Source of the DNA: an uncultured Alistipes sp. | GTDB lineage: Bacteria > Bacteroidota > Bacteroidia > Bacteroidales > Rikenellaceae | DNA: 64,000 nt | NCBI GenBank assembly: GCA_947573795.1 | Contig: CANPHE010000002.1 | Location: 1-64,000, forward strand | Direction: 5' to 3' | In this document: positions 37,001 to 45,090 of the stretch, in pieces | Position numbering within the stretch: position 1 is the first letter of the stretch | Layout of the letters: each line of letters begins with the position of its first letter | The notes under the pieces: model-generated | Told to the model about the DNA's origin: nothing | The model's database searches: none | What the model saw: only the letters and a program-made list of their open reading frames with translations | Translations under genes and position numbers: made by a program

Positions 37001-38484
37001 GCACGATCCTCGTAGAGGGCATAAATCATCGCGGCACCCCGGCCGCGGCGGAACGTGCGGCGGTACACCGGTTCGCCCGAAGCGTCGAAGACGACCAGTT
37101 CGCCGTCGCGCGTTCCGGCCCAGACACGTCCCCGACGGTCGTTCATCAAGGCCCGGAAATCGCCCGAAAGGGCATTCTTTCCCGGAGCGTCGAGCGTATA
37201 GATTTCGGCGGGCTGGCTCAGCAGCACGGCCCGGCACAGCCCCCGTTCGTAGTAGGTCGAGAACCACAGCACGTCGTCCTGCACGTCGAAGCGGACCACG
37301 ACGTTGGTCATGCGGCAATCCAACCGTTTGGGATCGTTGCAGAAGGGTTCGATGCGGTCGTGCTCGCGGTCGTAATAGCCGAATCCGTATTTGTTCATCT
37401 TCACCCACAGACGCCCGGCCCCCTCGGCGATCTTCGTGATCGTATCGAAATTATAGGTGACCGTATAGGGTTCGTGGCGGAACTGTTTGTAGTCGCCCTT
37501 CGCAGGATCGTAACGCACGATGCCCGCTTCGGGAGTGGTGATCCACAGGATGCCGTGCGAATCCGACGCCAGATCGCGGATGCGTCCCGGCTGGGGTCCG
37601 CGCGGCGTCAGGCGGCGCATGCGCTCCTCCGAAAGCCGGTAAAGCTCGCCCGTACGGGTTCCCGCATAGACCGTATGCCCCACCGTATCGGCCGCAATAG
37701 CCGTGATCGGAGCGCCTTCGCCCGGCATTTCGACGGCATGTCCGTCGGTCTTGGAGGCCTTGACGACCCCGCACGAAGCGGCGCCCCAGACCCAGCGATC
37801 GGTCTCCGCGAAGGCGAAAACGGGCGAGGCGAGGCGGCTGACGATGCGCGCGCAGCTCCGATCGTCGGACGGAACGTAATTCAGCGTGCCCTGCGCCGTG
37901 GCGATCCACACGTTGCCCTGGCGGTCGACATGCGCAGCCGAAGCCTCGCCGCCGAGCATTTCCCGGTCGTAGATCGCATCGACCCGCACGGGACGCTCGT
38001 CGTCGCTGCCGACCAACCGCACGACGCCCACGTCGTCGAGGGCCAGGTAGGTGCCGCCCTCGGCATCGTGCTGCGCGAAGTGCACGCGGCCGTGCTTGGC
38101 ATCGGCCTGGGGAACCGACGCCACGACATCCTCGAACTGCTCCGTATAGCGGTTCAGGCGGTAGACATGGTGGTTGTAGGTCGTGAACCAGAGGTGCCCG
38201 TTCGCATCCTCGTTCACCGAGAGGAAACGATGGTGGGCCAGGGGCGAATAGTCGCCGGGCGAGGTGCTGAAGTTCTTGAACGTATAGCCGTCGAAACGAC
38301 TGACGCCGTACCAGGTGCAGACCCATACGAATCCGCGGGAATCGGTATAGATATCGGAGACGTGATCGTGCGTCAGCCCTTCGAAAGTGGAATAGCGCTG
38401 GAAAACGCACTGCGGGGAATTCGTCGCGGCGAGTTCTCCGACGCAGGCACACAGAATCAGCAGAGTCAGTAGCAGTCGTCTCAT
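34096..38484 (-). CDS. Hybrid two-component system regulator (HTCS) with AraC output
   Basis: 1462 aa. Order: signal peptide (1-20), 14-bladed periplasmic Reg_prop propeller (about 25-780; repeats such as GRIWVATYGGGIDLL), Y_Y_Y domain (about 785-875), membrane helix (about 880-905), HisKA with NISHELRTPLTL near residue 932, HATPase (N box SNALKFTPSGG near 1056, DTGIGIP), receiver (VEDNRELR near 1203, phospho-Asp in TDLMMPRMDG near 1245) and AraC-type HTH (about 1350-1455). It senses a periplasmic ligand, usually a glycan fragment, and controls transcription. No susC/susD pair is adjacent, so it is an orphan here. A C9 run encodes Pro-Pro-Pro just before the membrane helix. Confidence 0.95.
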   Translation of the reverse strand: MRRLLLTLLILCACVGELAATNSPQCVFQRYSTFEGLTHDHVSDIYTDSRGFVWVCTWYGVSRFDGYTFKNFSTSPGDYSPLAHHRFLSVNEDANGHLWFTTYNHHVYRLNRYTEQFEDVVASVPQADAKHGRVHFAQHDAEGGTYLALDDVGVVRLVGSDDERPVRVDAIYDREMLGGEASAAHVDRQGNVWIATAQGTLNYVPSDDRSCARIVSRLASPVFAFAETDRWVWGAASCGVVKASKTDGHAVEMPGEGAPITAIAADTVGHTVYAGTRTGELYRLSEERMRRLTPRGPQPGRIRDLASDSHGILWITTPEAGIVRYDPAKGDYKQFRHEPYTVTYNFDTITKIAEGAGRLWVKMNKYGFGYYDREHDRIEPFCNDPKRLDCRMTNVVVRFDVQDDVLWFSTYYERGLCRAVLLSQPAEIYTLDAPGKNALSGDFRALMNDRRGRVWAGTRDGELVVFDASGEPVYRRTFRRGRGAAMIYALYEDRAGDIWVGTKGDGLYRLTPVGDGFDFRTKHYAHAPEEEFSLSHDDIYSIAEDGAGRIWVATYGGGIDLLEHRDGERFIHAGNLLTQYPLEDAARARWLLCDGPNRMLVATVDGLLVFDPTEDFRRMRFLRARKIPGDASSLGNNDIIHMLKDSQGRVWLATYGGGLNLIADYDEQGIPRFKCYDKTHGLSSNICLAVTEDRQGDVWVSTHNAVSRFDAGSERFSEYRFYDNDRTSLFSEATAATASNGDLLFGGGRNLYRFEPGKMQLPKIDYKLRFTEFDVRNRPVVAGPRSPLAKPVTEADRVVLPYNFSNFRMEFASLNFAIRHVVGYMYKLEGYDQDWNISGPANQAAYSNLPIGSYNLRVKAFVGTVEAADEGISMPVEVLPPPWLTWWAKALYAILAVMLIFVVFSTIDSVARIRREASVEQDMADLKLRFFTNISHELRTPLTLILGGIEDVRKHDKLSPRGESSLTLAHRNAKRMLSLINQLLDFRKIIKEKMELKISRVDLVPVVEDALDDFRELAAERKIDLLFTVSRRSILVWIDIERMESVVYNLLSNALKFTPSGGRIEVILTQRDEEEWVSLTVRDTGIGIPKDKLDTIFERFAQASRAVDPSMKGSGIGLALCREIVALHHGEISVESRQGEGSAFTVKLRLGNVHFGMEQIDFTGAAGRNAKGDYLVSDFTPADSQRRSDVRPPEDAQKILLVEDNRELRIFMYNSLIDTYHVLEADDGVEALEKIRTDMPDIIVTDLMMPRMDGIELVAKLRGDFTTSHIPIVMLTARHSPDDRVKAMEYGADGYITKPFSIELLLARIDNLLTQRRKLFEKFSSQSARNKAVELVVEDVVVTDRDEAFMKDVLSWLSDNVENSDLTIDQLASHLGLGRTTMYNKLKSLTGKSPVELIKEYRITKSKLLLRTGQFSVSEVAYKVGFSDPGYFSRCFRERYQMSPAEYLRTHNLKNNPEPKQK
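35839..35847. repeat. Nine-base G tract (C9 in the coding strand of the HTCS gene)
   Basis: An uninterrupted run of nine G on the plus strand inside the HTCS gene. It encodes PPP before the WLTWW membrane entry. A slip of one base would cut the protein before the kinase. Confidence 0.9.
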
Positions 38485-38506
38485 AGATTTTCGGTTGGTT
38501 CCGTTT

Positions 38507-38514
38507 CAAATTTA
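38507..38514 (-). promoter_or_regulatory. -7 box of the HTCS gene
   Basis: TAAATTTG on the minus strand, 22 bp before the ATG, with T-runs around -33. Confidence 0.5.
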
Positions 38515-38648
38515 CGGAAAAAATCGGAAAAAAACTATTTCGGCCGAAAGAAGCGGACGATCGGATCGGGAGCGCCCGAAAAGAAAAAAGAGCACCCGGA
38601 CGAAAAAGGATGCTCTCGATCGGAATTCCGGCCGCGCGACGTGCCGCC

Positions 38649-39215
38649 TCAGAACGGCAGATCGTCCGGGTCTTCGGCCGGCATCGCCGGAGCGGCGGGT
38701 TGCGGAGCCGGACGCTGGGCGGGCTGCTGATACCCGCCCTGTTGGTAGCCGCCCTGTTGGTAGCCGCCCTGTTGGTAGCCGCCCTGCTGGCCGTACGCCG
38801 GAGCCTGTTGCGGAGCGCCGCCGTAGGGTTGCTGCGGAGCTGCGTACGAGGAGGCCGAGCCATCCGAGGAGGAGGCCGGGTTGTCGCTGCGCCGTCCGAG
38901 CAGGTTCATCGTATCGGCCATGATCTCGGTCGTATAGCGTTTGTTGTTGTCCTTGTCCATCCACTCGCGGGTGCGCAGGCGGCCTTCGATATAGAGTTGG
39001 GTGCCTTTGCGGACATAGCGGTCCACGACATCGGCCAGGCCGCGCCACAGCGTGATCGTATGCCACTCGGTATGCTCCTTGGTCTCGTTGGTCTGACGGT
39101 CGAACATCCGTTCGGTCGTAGCCAGACGCACCCGGGCCACCTTCGTGCCGCTTTCGAGCGTCCGCACCTCGGGGTCGATGCCCACGTTACCCACCAAAAT
39201 CACTTTATTTACCAT
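38649..39215 (-). CDS. ssb: Single-stranded DNA-binding protein
   Basis: 188 aa. The OB fold spans about 1-110 (MVNKVILVGNVGIDPEVR, WHTITLWRGLADV, YIEGRLRTREW). A disordered Gln/Gly/Ala/Pro linker follows, with five tandem GGYQQ units, ending in the acidic tip DPDDLPF that recruits replication proteins. It lies 60 bp after the purine nucleoside phosphorylase gene and may share its transcript. Confidence 0.96.
   Translation of the reverse strand: MVNKVILVGNVGIDPEVRTLESGTKVARVRLATTERMFDRQTNETKEHTEWHTITLWRGLADVVDRYVRKGTQLYIEGRLRTREWMDKDNNKRYTTEIMADTMNLLGRRSDNPASSSDGSASSYAAPQQPYGGAPQQAPAYGQQGGYQQGGYQQGGYQQGGYQQPAQRPAPQPAAPAMPAEDPDDLPF
38734..38793. repeat. 15-bp tandem repeat in the SSB linker
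   Basis: Three exact and one altered copy of CCGCCCTGTTGGTAG (plus strand), encoding GGYQQ units. The repeat length is a multiple of three, so copy changes keep the frame and only alter linker length. Confidence 0.85.
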
Positions 39216-39275
39216 CGTTCGTTGTTTTACGCATTCAATACCTAATATATATGAGCCGACCGGCCGCTCCTCCGG

Positions 39276-40082
39276 TTACATATCGCGAAGCATCCGTCGG
39301 AAGAGCGTCTGCATCTTCGCACCGGCCTTACGGCCCTGACGCTGCACGTCCTCGTGGTCGCCCACCTCGTCCGAAAGGCCGCAGTTCGTGATGACCGACA
39401 CGCCGAACACCGGAATCGACATGTGACGCGCCACGATCACCTCGGGAACGGTCGACATGCCGGCCGCATCGCCGCCGATGGCCTTGAAGTAACGGTACTC
39501 GGCCTGCGTCTCGAACGTGGGTCCCGTGCCGCCGACGTAGACACCGTACTGGAGCTTGATGTTCTCCTCCTCGGCGATGGCCGTAGCCTTGGCGATCAGC
39601 GCCTTGTCGTAGCAGTTGTGCATATCCGGGAACCGGGGTCCGAGTTCGGCCATGTTGGGGCCGATCAGCGGGTTGGGCATCAGGTTGATATGGTCCGTGA
39701 TAACCATCAGGTCGCCCGTGCGGAACGACGTATTGATACCGCCCGAGGCGTTCGACACGAAGAGGCAGGAGATGCCCAGCTGTTGCATCACGCGCACGGG
39801 GAAAGTCACCTGCTGCATCGTGTAGCCTTCGTAATAATGGAAACGCCCCTGCATCGCGACGACGCGGCGTCCCTCCAGGCGGCCGAAGATCATGCGGCCC
39901 TTGTGCCCCTCGACCGTCGAGACGGGAAATCCGGGAATGGATTTGTATTCGAGAGCATATTCGGTGTCGATCGCCTCGGCGAAGTCGCCGAGACCCGTAC
40001 CCAGCACGATGCCCACCTCGGGGGCGAAATCGTGCGTCTGCGCCTTGATCCAGGCGGCGGTCTGCTTAATTTCCTCTAACAT
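39276..40082 (-). CDS. Purine-nucleoside phosphorylase, trimeric type
   Basis: 268 aa. It cleaves inosine or guanosine with phosphate to base and ribose-1-phosphate. The phosphate site (GTGLGD, then RFHYYEGY) and the base site (NASGGINTSF, and the late AAGMSTVPEVIVARH with SVITNC) match the PNP/MTAP trimeric class. The start overlaps the end of lpxK by 17 bp, an unusual pairing of nucleotide salvage with lipid A synthesis. Confidence 0.93.
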   Translation of the reverse strand: MLEEIKQTAAWIKAQTHDFAPEVGIVLGTGLGDFAEAIDTEYALEYKSIPGFPVSTVEGHKGRMIFGRLEGRRVVAMQGRFHYYEGYTMQQVTFPVRVMQQLGISCLFVSNASGGINTSFRTGDLMVITDHINLMPNPLIGPNMAELGPRFPDMHNCYDKALIAKATAIAEEENIKLQYGVYVGGTGPTFETQAEYRYFKAIGGDAAGMSTVPEVIVARHMSIPVFGVSVITNCGLSDEVGDHEDVQRQGRKAGAKMQTLFRRMLRDM

Positions 40083-41109
40083 CCGCTTCTAATTTTTGGA
40101 GAAAATCCGTTGCCGAATCTTCTATGAATGAAATATTGATCGGTTGATAATACAAATTCCGCCGCACCTGCTCGGGGATTTTCGCCCGGCGGGTCATCTT
40201 CACGGCATCCTTCTCCGTGGTGACGATCACCGCACCCGGATGCTTGGCCAGCAACCCCTTGAGCATGTTCATATCCCGCACCTTGTAGACATGATGGTCG
40301 TCCAGCGTACATTCGGCGACGACCTCGTAGCGTTCGCGCAACGTCTGCAAGAAAGGCTTCGGGTTGCCGATGCCCGAAAGGGCGATCACCGGAGCGCCCT
40401 TCTTCAACGGCTCGGACGAGGCTTCGTCGGCATAAAGCGGCCGCGGGATGAAGCTCTCGAAACGGGTAAAATAGACCCGCTGATAGGCGACCTGGATCAA
40501 CACCTTGCAGAGGATGCGGCGGTCGATCGGCGCCATCTTCTCGGGACATTTCGTCACGATGAAATAGTGGGCGCGGTGCAGCTCCTCGGGAAGATCGCGC
40601 AAGGTCCCCTGCGGCAACATGCGGTCGTGCTGAATGGGACGCGTGGCGTCGATCATCACGACATTGACCTTCGGTTCGACGTAGCGATGCTGGAAACCGT
40701 CGTCCAGCACGATGAGGTCCACTTCGGGATGGGCCGCACGGATCCGGCGAATACCCTCGGCCCGCTTCTCGCACACGGCGACCACCGTATCGGGAAACTT
40801 GAGCTTGATTTGCAACGGTTCGTCGCCCACGTCGCGGTAGTGCGCGTCGCACGTCACCTCGCGGTAGCCCTTCGTCCGGCGGCCGTAGCCGCGCGAGAGC
40901 AGCGCCACGCGGTGCATCTGCGACATGTAGCCGATAATCATCTCGGCCATGGGGGTCTTCCCCGTGCCGCCGACGGTGATGTTGCCGATGCAGACGATCG
41001 GGATATCGAACCGCTCGCTCTTCAGCACTCCCCAGTCGAACAGGCGGTGACGGAAAGTCACCCCCATTTTATAGAGGAACGCAGCGGGCGCGAGCAGGAG
41101 TTTCAACAT
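40066..41109 (-). CDS. lpxK: Tetraacyldisaccharide 4'-kinase
   Basis: 347 aa. It phosphorylates the lipid A precursor at the 4' position on the inner membrane. An N-terminal amphipathic/membrane segment precedes the P-loop VGGTGKTP (residues 46-53). The DDGFQHR motif (LDDGFQHRYVEPKVNVV) is characteristic. It shows that the organism makes LPS or LOS. Its promoter lies between it and the divergent M23 peptidase gene. Confidence 0.95.
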   Translation of the reverse strand: MLKLLLAPAAFLYKMGVTFRHRLFDWGVLKSERFDIPIVCIGNITVGGTGKTPMAEMIIGYMSQMHRVALLSRGYGRRTKGYREVTCDAHYRDVGDEPLQIKLKFPDTVVAVCEKRAEGIRRIRAAHPEVDLIVLDDGFQHRYVEPKVNVVMIDATRPIQHDRMLPQGTLRDLPEELHRAHYFIVTKCPEKMAPIDRRILCKVLIQVAYQRVYFTRFESFIPRPLYADEASSEPLKKGAPVIALSGIGNPKPFLQTLRERYEVVAECTLDDHHVYKVRDMNMLKGLLAKHPGAVIVTTEKDAVKMTRRAKIPEQVRRNLYYQPINISFIEDSATDFLQKLEADVRGN

Positions 41110-41138
41110 CTTCGTACCGGTTTATATACACAATGTTT

Positions 41139-41169
41139 CAAAGGTAGCAATAATTCTCCGGATCGCAAA
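41139..41169 (-). promoter_or_regulatory. Promoter of lpxK
   Basis: On the minus strand, TTTG (41169-41166) and TACCTTTG (41146-41139) are 19 bp apart. This fits the Bacteroidetes consensus well. Confidence 0.7.
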
Positions 41170-41250
41170 ACAAAAAGGTGCAAAACTCGGGCCCGAGCCG
41201 ACAATCCGGAATAAAAATTACGATTCCGCCGTTTTTTCTCCGACTTTTGT

Positions 41251-41258
41251 TAACTTTG
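41251..41258 (+). promoter_or_regulatory. -7 box of the M23 peptidase gene
   Basis: TAACTTTG, only 9 bp before the ATG at 41268, so the leader must be very short. It is divergent from the lpxK promoter. Confidence 0.6.
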
Positions 41259-41267
41259 CTACCGGTT

Positions 41268-42578
41268 ATGAAAAAGTGGAAAATCGCGATATACGCCCTG
41301 CTGCTCGCTGCGGCCGGAGCTTGCGGAGGACCGAACGGAGAACCCGCGCAAACGGAGGAGCAGAGCGCTCCCCGGAACCTGTTGTACGGCATCGACGCCG
41401 ATGACTACCGCACCGAAACGGGCGAAGTGGGCGCCGGAGAAACCCTCGGCAAAATCCTCGGCGGCTACGGCGTATCGGCCGCTACGGTAGACCGCCTCGA
41501 CCGCGCGGCCCGCGAGGTTTTCCCGCTGCGCAACATCCGCGCAGGTCACAAATACACGGCCTTCATCCACGAGGATTCGCTCTACGCACCGCATCTGGAC
41601 TACCTGGCCTACGAAGCATCGCTCACCGATTACGTCGTCTTCGGATTCCACGACGGCGATTCGCTCTCGATCCGCAAGGACACCAAACCCTTCACGCTGC
41701 GACGCACGAAACGCAGCGCCACGATCAGCTCCTCGCTCTGGGGCGCGATCATGGAGCAGCGGATGCCCTATGCGCTGGCCGCCGAGATGGAGGATATCTA
41801 CCAGTGGACGATCGATTTCTTCGGCATCCAGCCCGGCGATGCGTTCACGGTGGTCTACGACGAACGGTTCATCGACGACACGATCCCGGCAGGCATCGGC
41901 CGCATCTGGGGCGCGAAATTCGTCCAGTCGGGCAAACCGGTCTACGCCATTCCGTTCCGGCAGAACGGCAAAATCAGCTATTGGGAGGCCGACGGTGCGA
42001 GCCTGCGCAAACAGATGCTCAAGGCACCGCTGAAATATTCGCGCATCAGCTCGAAATTCACCTACGCCCGCAAGCACCCCATCTACAAAGTCTACCGCCC
42101 GCACACGGGCGTCGACTACGCCGCACCGAAGGGCACCCACGTACACGCCGTGGCCGACGGCACGGTCGTCTTCAAAGGCTGGGGCGGCGGTGGCGGCAAC
42201 ACCGTGAAGATCAAGCATCCGGGAGGTTTGATGACCGCCTATCTCCACTTGAGCGGCTATGCCAAAGGCATCGTCCAGGGAGCCCGCGTCTCGCAGGGGC
42301 AGCTGATCGGATACGTCGGCTCGACGGGAGCGTCGACCGGCCCGCACCTCGACTACCGCGTATGGCGCAACGGCACGCCGATCGACCCGCTGAAGATTCC
42401 CCAGGAGCCGGCCGAACCGGTGAGCCAAGAGAACCGGGCCGCTTTCGAATTCGTCCGCGACCGCATCGTGGCCGAACTCGACGGCGAAGTGAAGGACGAG
42501 GAGCGCATCACGCAGCTCGACTCGCTCGAAATTCCCGCCGCCCGTCGGGAAACAGCCCCGCAGGCCCAAACCGAATAG
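41268..42578 (+). CDS. M23 family peptidoglycan endopeptidase-like lipoprotein
   Basis: 436 aa. A lipoprotein signal (lipobox AGAC at about residue 16-19) is followed by two small beta domains (about 40-260; one OapA/LysM-like) and an M23 domain (about 265-395). The zinc motif HTGVD is H279/D283 and a catalytic histidine is in YLHLSG (H327). The usual HxH pair reads HLD (H360, D362), so the third zinc ligand is Asp instead of His. It acts on or binds cell-wall peptides at the outer membrane. The open frame upstream is ignored because the promoter lies inside it. Confidence 0.88.
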   Translation: MKKWKIAIYALLLAAAGACGGPNGEPAQTEEQSAPRNLLYGIDADDYRTETGEVGAGETLGKILGGYGVSAATVDRLDRAAREVFPLRNIRAGHKYTAFIHEDSLYAPHLDYLAYEASLTDYVVFGFHDGDSLSIRKDTKPFTLRRTKRSATISSSLWGAIMEQRMPYALAAEMEDIYQWTIDFFGIQPGDAFTVVYDERFIDDTIPAGIGRIWGAKFVQSGKPVYAIPFRQNGKISYWEADGASLRKQMLKAPLKYSRISSKFTYARKHPIYKVYRPHTGVDYAAPKGTHVHAVADGTVVFKGWGGGGGNTVKIKHPGGLMTAYLHLSGYAKGIVQGARVSQGQLIGYVGSTGASTGPHLDYRVWRNGTPIDPLKIPQEPAEPVSQENRAAFEFVRDRIVAELDGEVKDEERITQLDSLEIPAARRETAPQAQTE

Positions 42579-42582
42579 CGTC

Positions 42583-43314
42583 ATGGATACCGGAATCATC
42601 ATCGTGGCCGGCGGCAGCGGACAACGCTGCGGCGGCGGAATACCCAAGCAGTTCAAGATATTGGGCGGACGTCCCGTACTGGCCCTCACGATCGATGCTT
42701 TCGTCCGGGCGGTCCCCGAGGCACGGATCGTCGTGGTGCTGCCGAGCGAATGGATCGGATTCTGGCGCGACCTCTCCGCCCGCTTCGAAATCGCTCCGCA
42801 CCGCATCGTCGAGGGAGGCGCCACCCGGTTCCACTCGGTGCGCAACGGACTCTCGGCGCTCTCGGGCAGCGAAAAAATCGTCGCCGTGCAGGATGCCGTG
42901 CGACCGCTGCCTTCCGCCGCGCTCATCCGCCGCACGCTCGCCGCTGCGGCCTTGCACGGCGCAGCCGTTCCGGTCGTGGCACCCGTGGATTCGTTCCGCG
43001 AGACGACCGACGGCACGACGTCGCATCCGGTCGACCGCAGCCGCCTGCGCATCGTGCAGACTCCCCAGGCTTTCCGGGCCGAGGTGCTGTCGAAGGCCTA
43101 CGAGGCATCCTACGACGAGCGTTTCACGGACGACGCTTCGGTCGTCGAAGCGGCCGGATACGACGTATGCCTCTGCGAGGGCGAACGCTCGAACCTCAAG
43201 ATCACGACCCCCGAAGATTTCGCCGTCGCCGAGGCATTGCTCGCCCGGCGCGACGCCGACACCGCGGAGCATCTCCCACTCCCTACCGACGAAACGCATG
43301 CCTACGATCTATAA
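42583..43314 (+). CDS. ispD: 2-C-methyl-D-erythritol 4-phosphate cytidylyltransferase
   Basis: 243 aa. The third step of the MEP isoprenoid pathway, forming CDP-methylerythritol. The CTP-binding loop is VAGGSGQRCGGGIPKQF, with the usual arginine/lysine pair, and VQDAVRPL and VQTPQAF are conserved. The last 20 residues are a loose tail. It starts 4 bp after the M23 stop and overlaps the next gene by 17 bp. Confidence 0.94.
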   Translation: MDTGIIIVAGGSGQRCGGGIPKQFKILGGRPVLALTIDAFVRAVPEARIVVVLPSEWIGFWRDLSARFEIAPHRIVEGGATRFHSVRNGLSALSGSEKIVAVQDAVRPLPSAALIRRTLAAAALHGAAVPVVAPVDSFRETTDGTTSHPVDRSRLRIVQTPQAFRAEVLSKAYEASYDERFTDDASVVEAAGYDVCLCEGERSNLKITTPEDFAVAEALLARRDADTAEHLPLPTDETHAYDL

Positions 43315-43822
43315 ATACCGTTTCGGGCGCCGTACGCTCTACTGGACGATGGTCTATCTGGTGGTCTTCGTGCTGCTCGGCATTCTGCTCTTCCGGCTCT
43401 ACGAGGGCGGATATCTCTCGGCGTGGTTCACCTCGTTCATCGTAGCGCTGATCGCCCTGATGGCTTTATCCATCCCCCGGAGGATCGTCGTCGGCGAGGA
43501 GACGGTCGAGATTTGCTGTCTGCTGGATATCACGGAAATACGCCGCAACGAAATCGCCTCGGTACGCCGGGTCGAGACGCGGCGCATGAAGTGGGTCTTT
43601 CCGATTTTCGGAGTCTGCGGATTCTTCGGCTACTACGGCCATTTCCTCGACCTGCGCAAGCTGGAACGCATCCGCATCTACGCATCGGAATGGAACAATT
43701 TCGTCGAGATCACCGATATCTACGAGGAGCGGCTTTATGTCTCCTGCGCCCAAGCCGACGAATTGATCGCCGCGTTGACGCCTCCCGGAGGCAATCGCCT
43801 CGAAGCGTCCGACGAAGCGTGA
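43298..43822 (+). CDS. Membrane protein with bacterial PH-like domain
   Basis: 174 aa. Two membrane helices (about 15-35 and 43-62) are followed by a beta-rich domain with the pattern of bacterial PH domains (IVVGEETVEICCLLDITEI, then IRIYASEWNNFVEITD). No function is recognised. The ATG at 43298 lies inside the end of ispD, so expression is probably coupled. Other alignments in this frame upstream are antisense-like noise. Confidence 0.7.
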   Translation: MPTIYKYRFGRRTLYWTMVYLVVFVLLGILLFRLYEGGYLSAWFTSFIVALIALMALSIPRRIVVGEETVEICCLLDITEIRRNEIASVRRVETRRMKWVFPIFGVCGFFGYYGHFLDLRKLERIRIYASEWNNFVEITDIYEERLYVSCAQADELIAALTPPGGNRLEASDEA

Positions 43823-43873
43823 TTCCGGCAGGGATTTTGCTCTCTGCATCGCGGATTTCAAAATCACGTCGAC

Positions 43874-44038
43874 ATGAAAAAGTATCGTTGCACCGTATGC
43901 GACTGGATCTACGACCCGGCCACGGGCGATCCCGACGGAGGCATAGCCCCCGGAACCCCGTTCGAAGCGATTCCCGACGACTGGACCTGCCCCGTCTGCG
44001 GCGTGGGAAAAGATCAGTTCGAGGAGGTCGTGGAGTAA
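43874..44038 (+). CDS. Rubredoxin
   Basis: 54 aa. A one-iron electron carrier. The two cysteine pairs CTVC and CPVC are at both ends of the domain, with the aromatic core [20 protein letters not shown] and DDWTCP. It typically reduces superoxide reductase, rubrerythrin or similar oxygen-defence proteins in anaerobes. It is followed at once by a terminator. It is separated from the PH-like gene by 51 bp. Confidence 0.96.
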   Translation: MKKYRCTVCDWIYDPATGDPDGGIAPGTPFEAIPDDWTCPVCGVGKDQFEEVVE

Positions 44039-44041
44039 ACG

Positions 44042-44073
44042 AAGAAGCTGTCCTTTCGGGGCAGCTTCTTTGC
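44042..44073 (+). terminator. Terminator after rubredoxin
   Basis: AAGAAGCTGTCC pairs with GGGGCAGCTTCTT across a short loop, beginning 3 bp after the stop, then T and G. Confidence 0.8.
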
Positions 44074-44107
44074 GTAGGGGACTAAAGCCCCTCTCAGGCG
44101 GGCAAGG

Positions 44108-44136
44108 CGCGACCGGCCCAGCCGAAGATGATTCTC
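44108..44136. repeat. GC-rich mosaic intergenic repeat, copy 7 (short)
   Basis: GCGACCGGCCCAGCCGAAGA followed by TGATTCTC: the same module as at 4990 and 53948 with a 3-bp deletion in the CCGCCG part. Confidence 0.6.
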
Positions 44137-44178
44137 AAGACAAACTTTTCGCCATTCAAAAAATTCCCGAATACCGAG

Positions 44179-45090
44179 CTACCGCCGCCCGATGCTCTCC
44201 AAATATTTTTTCAACAGCATCGGATTATCGCTGAAGATGATATCGGCACCGCCCTTTTCGAGCAGCCAGCCGTAGCTGTTCTCGAAATCGGTCAAGGCCA
44301 GTTCGTCGTCGTGTCCGGCATTGAAGGTGTCCCACAACGAGTTCAACCAAAGACGGAATCCCGCCTTCCGGATTTCGGGAATCCGGGCAAGCACCGGATA
44401 ATCCTCTCGGGTGAACGAAAGACTGATCGCCGGAGAGGCATAGTTTTTCATGAAATCGTCGAGTTTCTCGTCGTCGCCCTCGCCTTTGCAGACCAGCACC
44501 GGCATGAAAACGATCCCCTCGAACAGCTCGCCGTATTTCTGCCGGTTGCGATCGCTCCGATCGGTCGTCCGTACGATGATCTGCCGCTCGCAGCCGTGTT
44601 TGCGCGCCAACGCCACGACCTGTTCGGCATAGGGTTTCCATTTGTCCACCTGGATCAGGATATGCCCCTTGGCCAGGAGCAGCACCTCCTCGAAAGTCGG
44701 AATGCGCATGCGGGTCACGACCCCGATCGGGCTGCGCAGGCGCAACGACTTCAACTCGGCCAGCGTATAGTCGCAGACCCGGCCGTGGCCCGTAGTGGTC
44801 CGGTCGAGCGTCTCGTCGTGCAGAATGACCAGCACGCTGTCCTTCGACATCTGAAGGTCCACCTCGATACCGTCCAGCCCCTCGTCGATGCACTCCTGGA
44901 AAGCCCGGATGGAGTTCTCCGCCGAATTGCGCCAGTTTCCGCGATGGGCGAAGATCATGACATGATCGGACTCGCCCCGATCGTAAAGGTAATTCAACAG
45001 CGTGTCGACGCGGCAGGGCTGCCCGCACGCGGAAGCGGCGGCCTGCAATGCGATGATCGCGAACGCCACACGTAAAAAAGTTCTTTTCAT
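44179..45090 (-). CDS. Glycerophosphodiester phosphodiesterase family protein
   Basis: 303 aa with a signal peptide (about 1-22), so periplasmic. The GDPD TIM-barrel motifs are present: HRGNWRNSAENS (H49, R50), EVDLQMSKD and LHDETLDRTT, giving the catalytic His pair and metal-binding Glu/Asp. It hydrolyses deacylated phospholipids to glycerol-3-phosphate and an alcohol; substrate is inferred. It is convergent with the rubredoxin operon. Confidence 0.9.
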   Translation of the reverse strand: MKRTFLRVAFAIIALQAAASACGQPCRVDTLLNYLYDRGESDHVMIFAHRGNWRNSAENSIRAFQECIDEGLDGIEVDLQMSKDSVLVILHDETLDRTTTGHGRVCDYTLAELKSLRLRSPIGVVTRMRIPTFEEVLLLAKGHILIQVDKWKPYAEQVVALARKHGCERQIIVRTTDRSDRNRQKYGELFEGIVFMPVLVCKGEGDDEKLDDFMKNYASPAISLSFTREDYPVLARIPEIRKAGFRLWLNSLWDTFNAGHDDELALTDFENSYGWLLEKGGADIIFSDNPMLLKKYLESIGRR

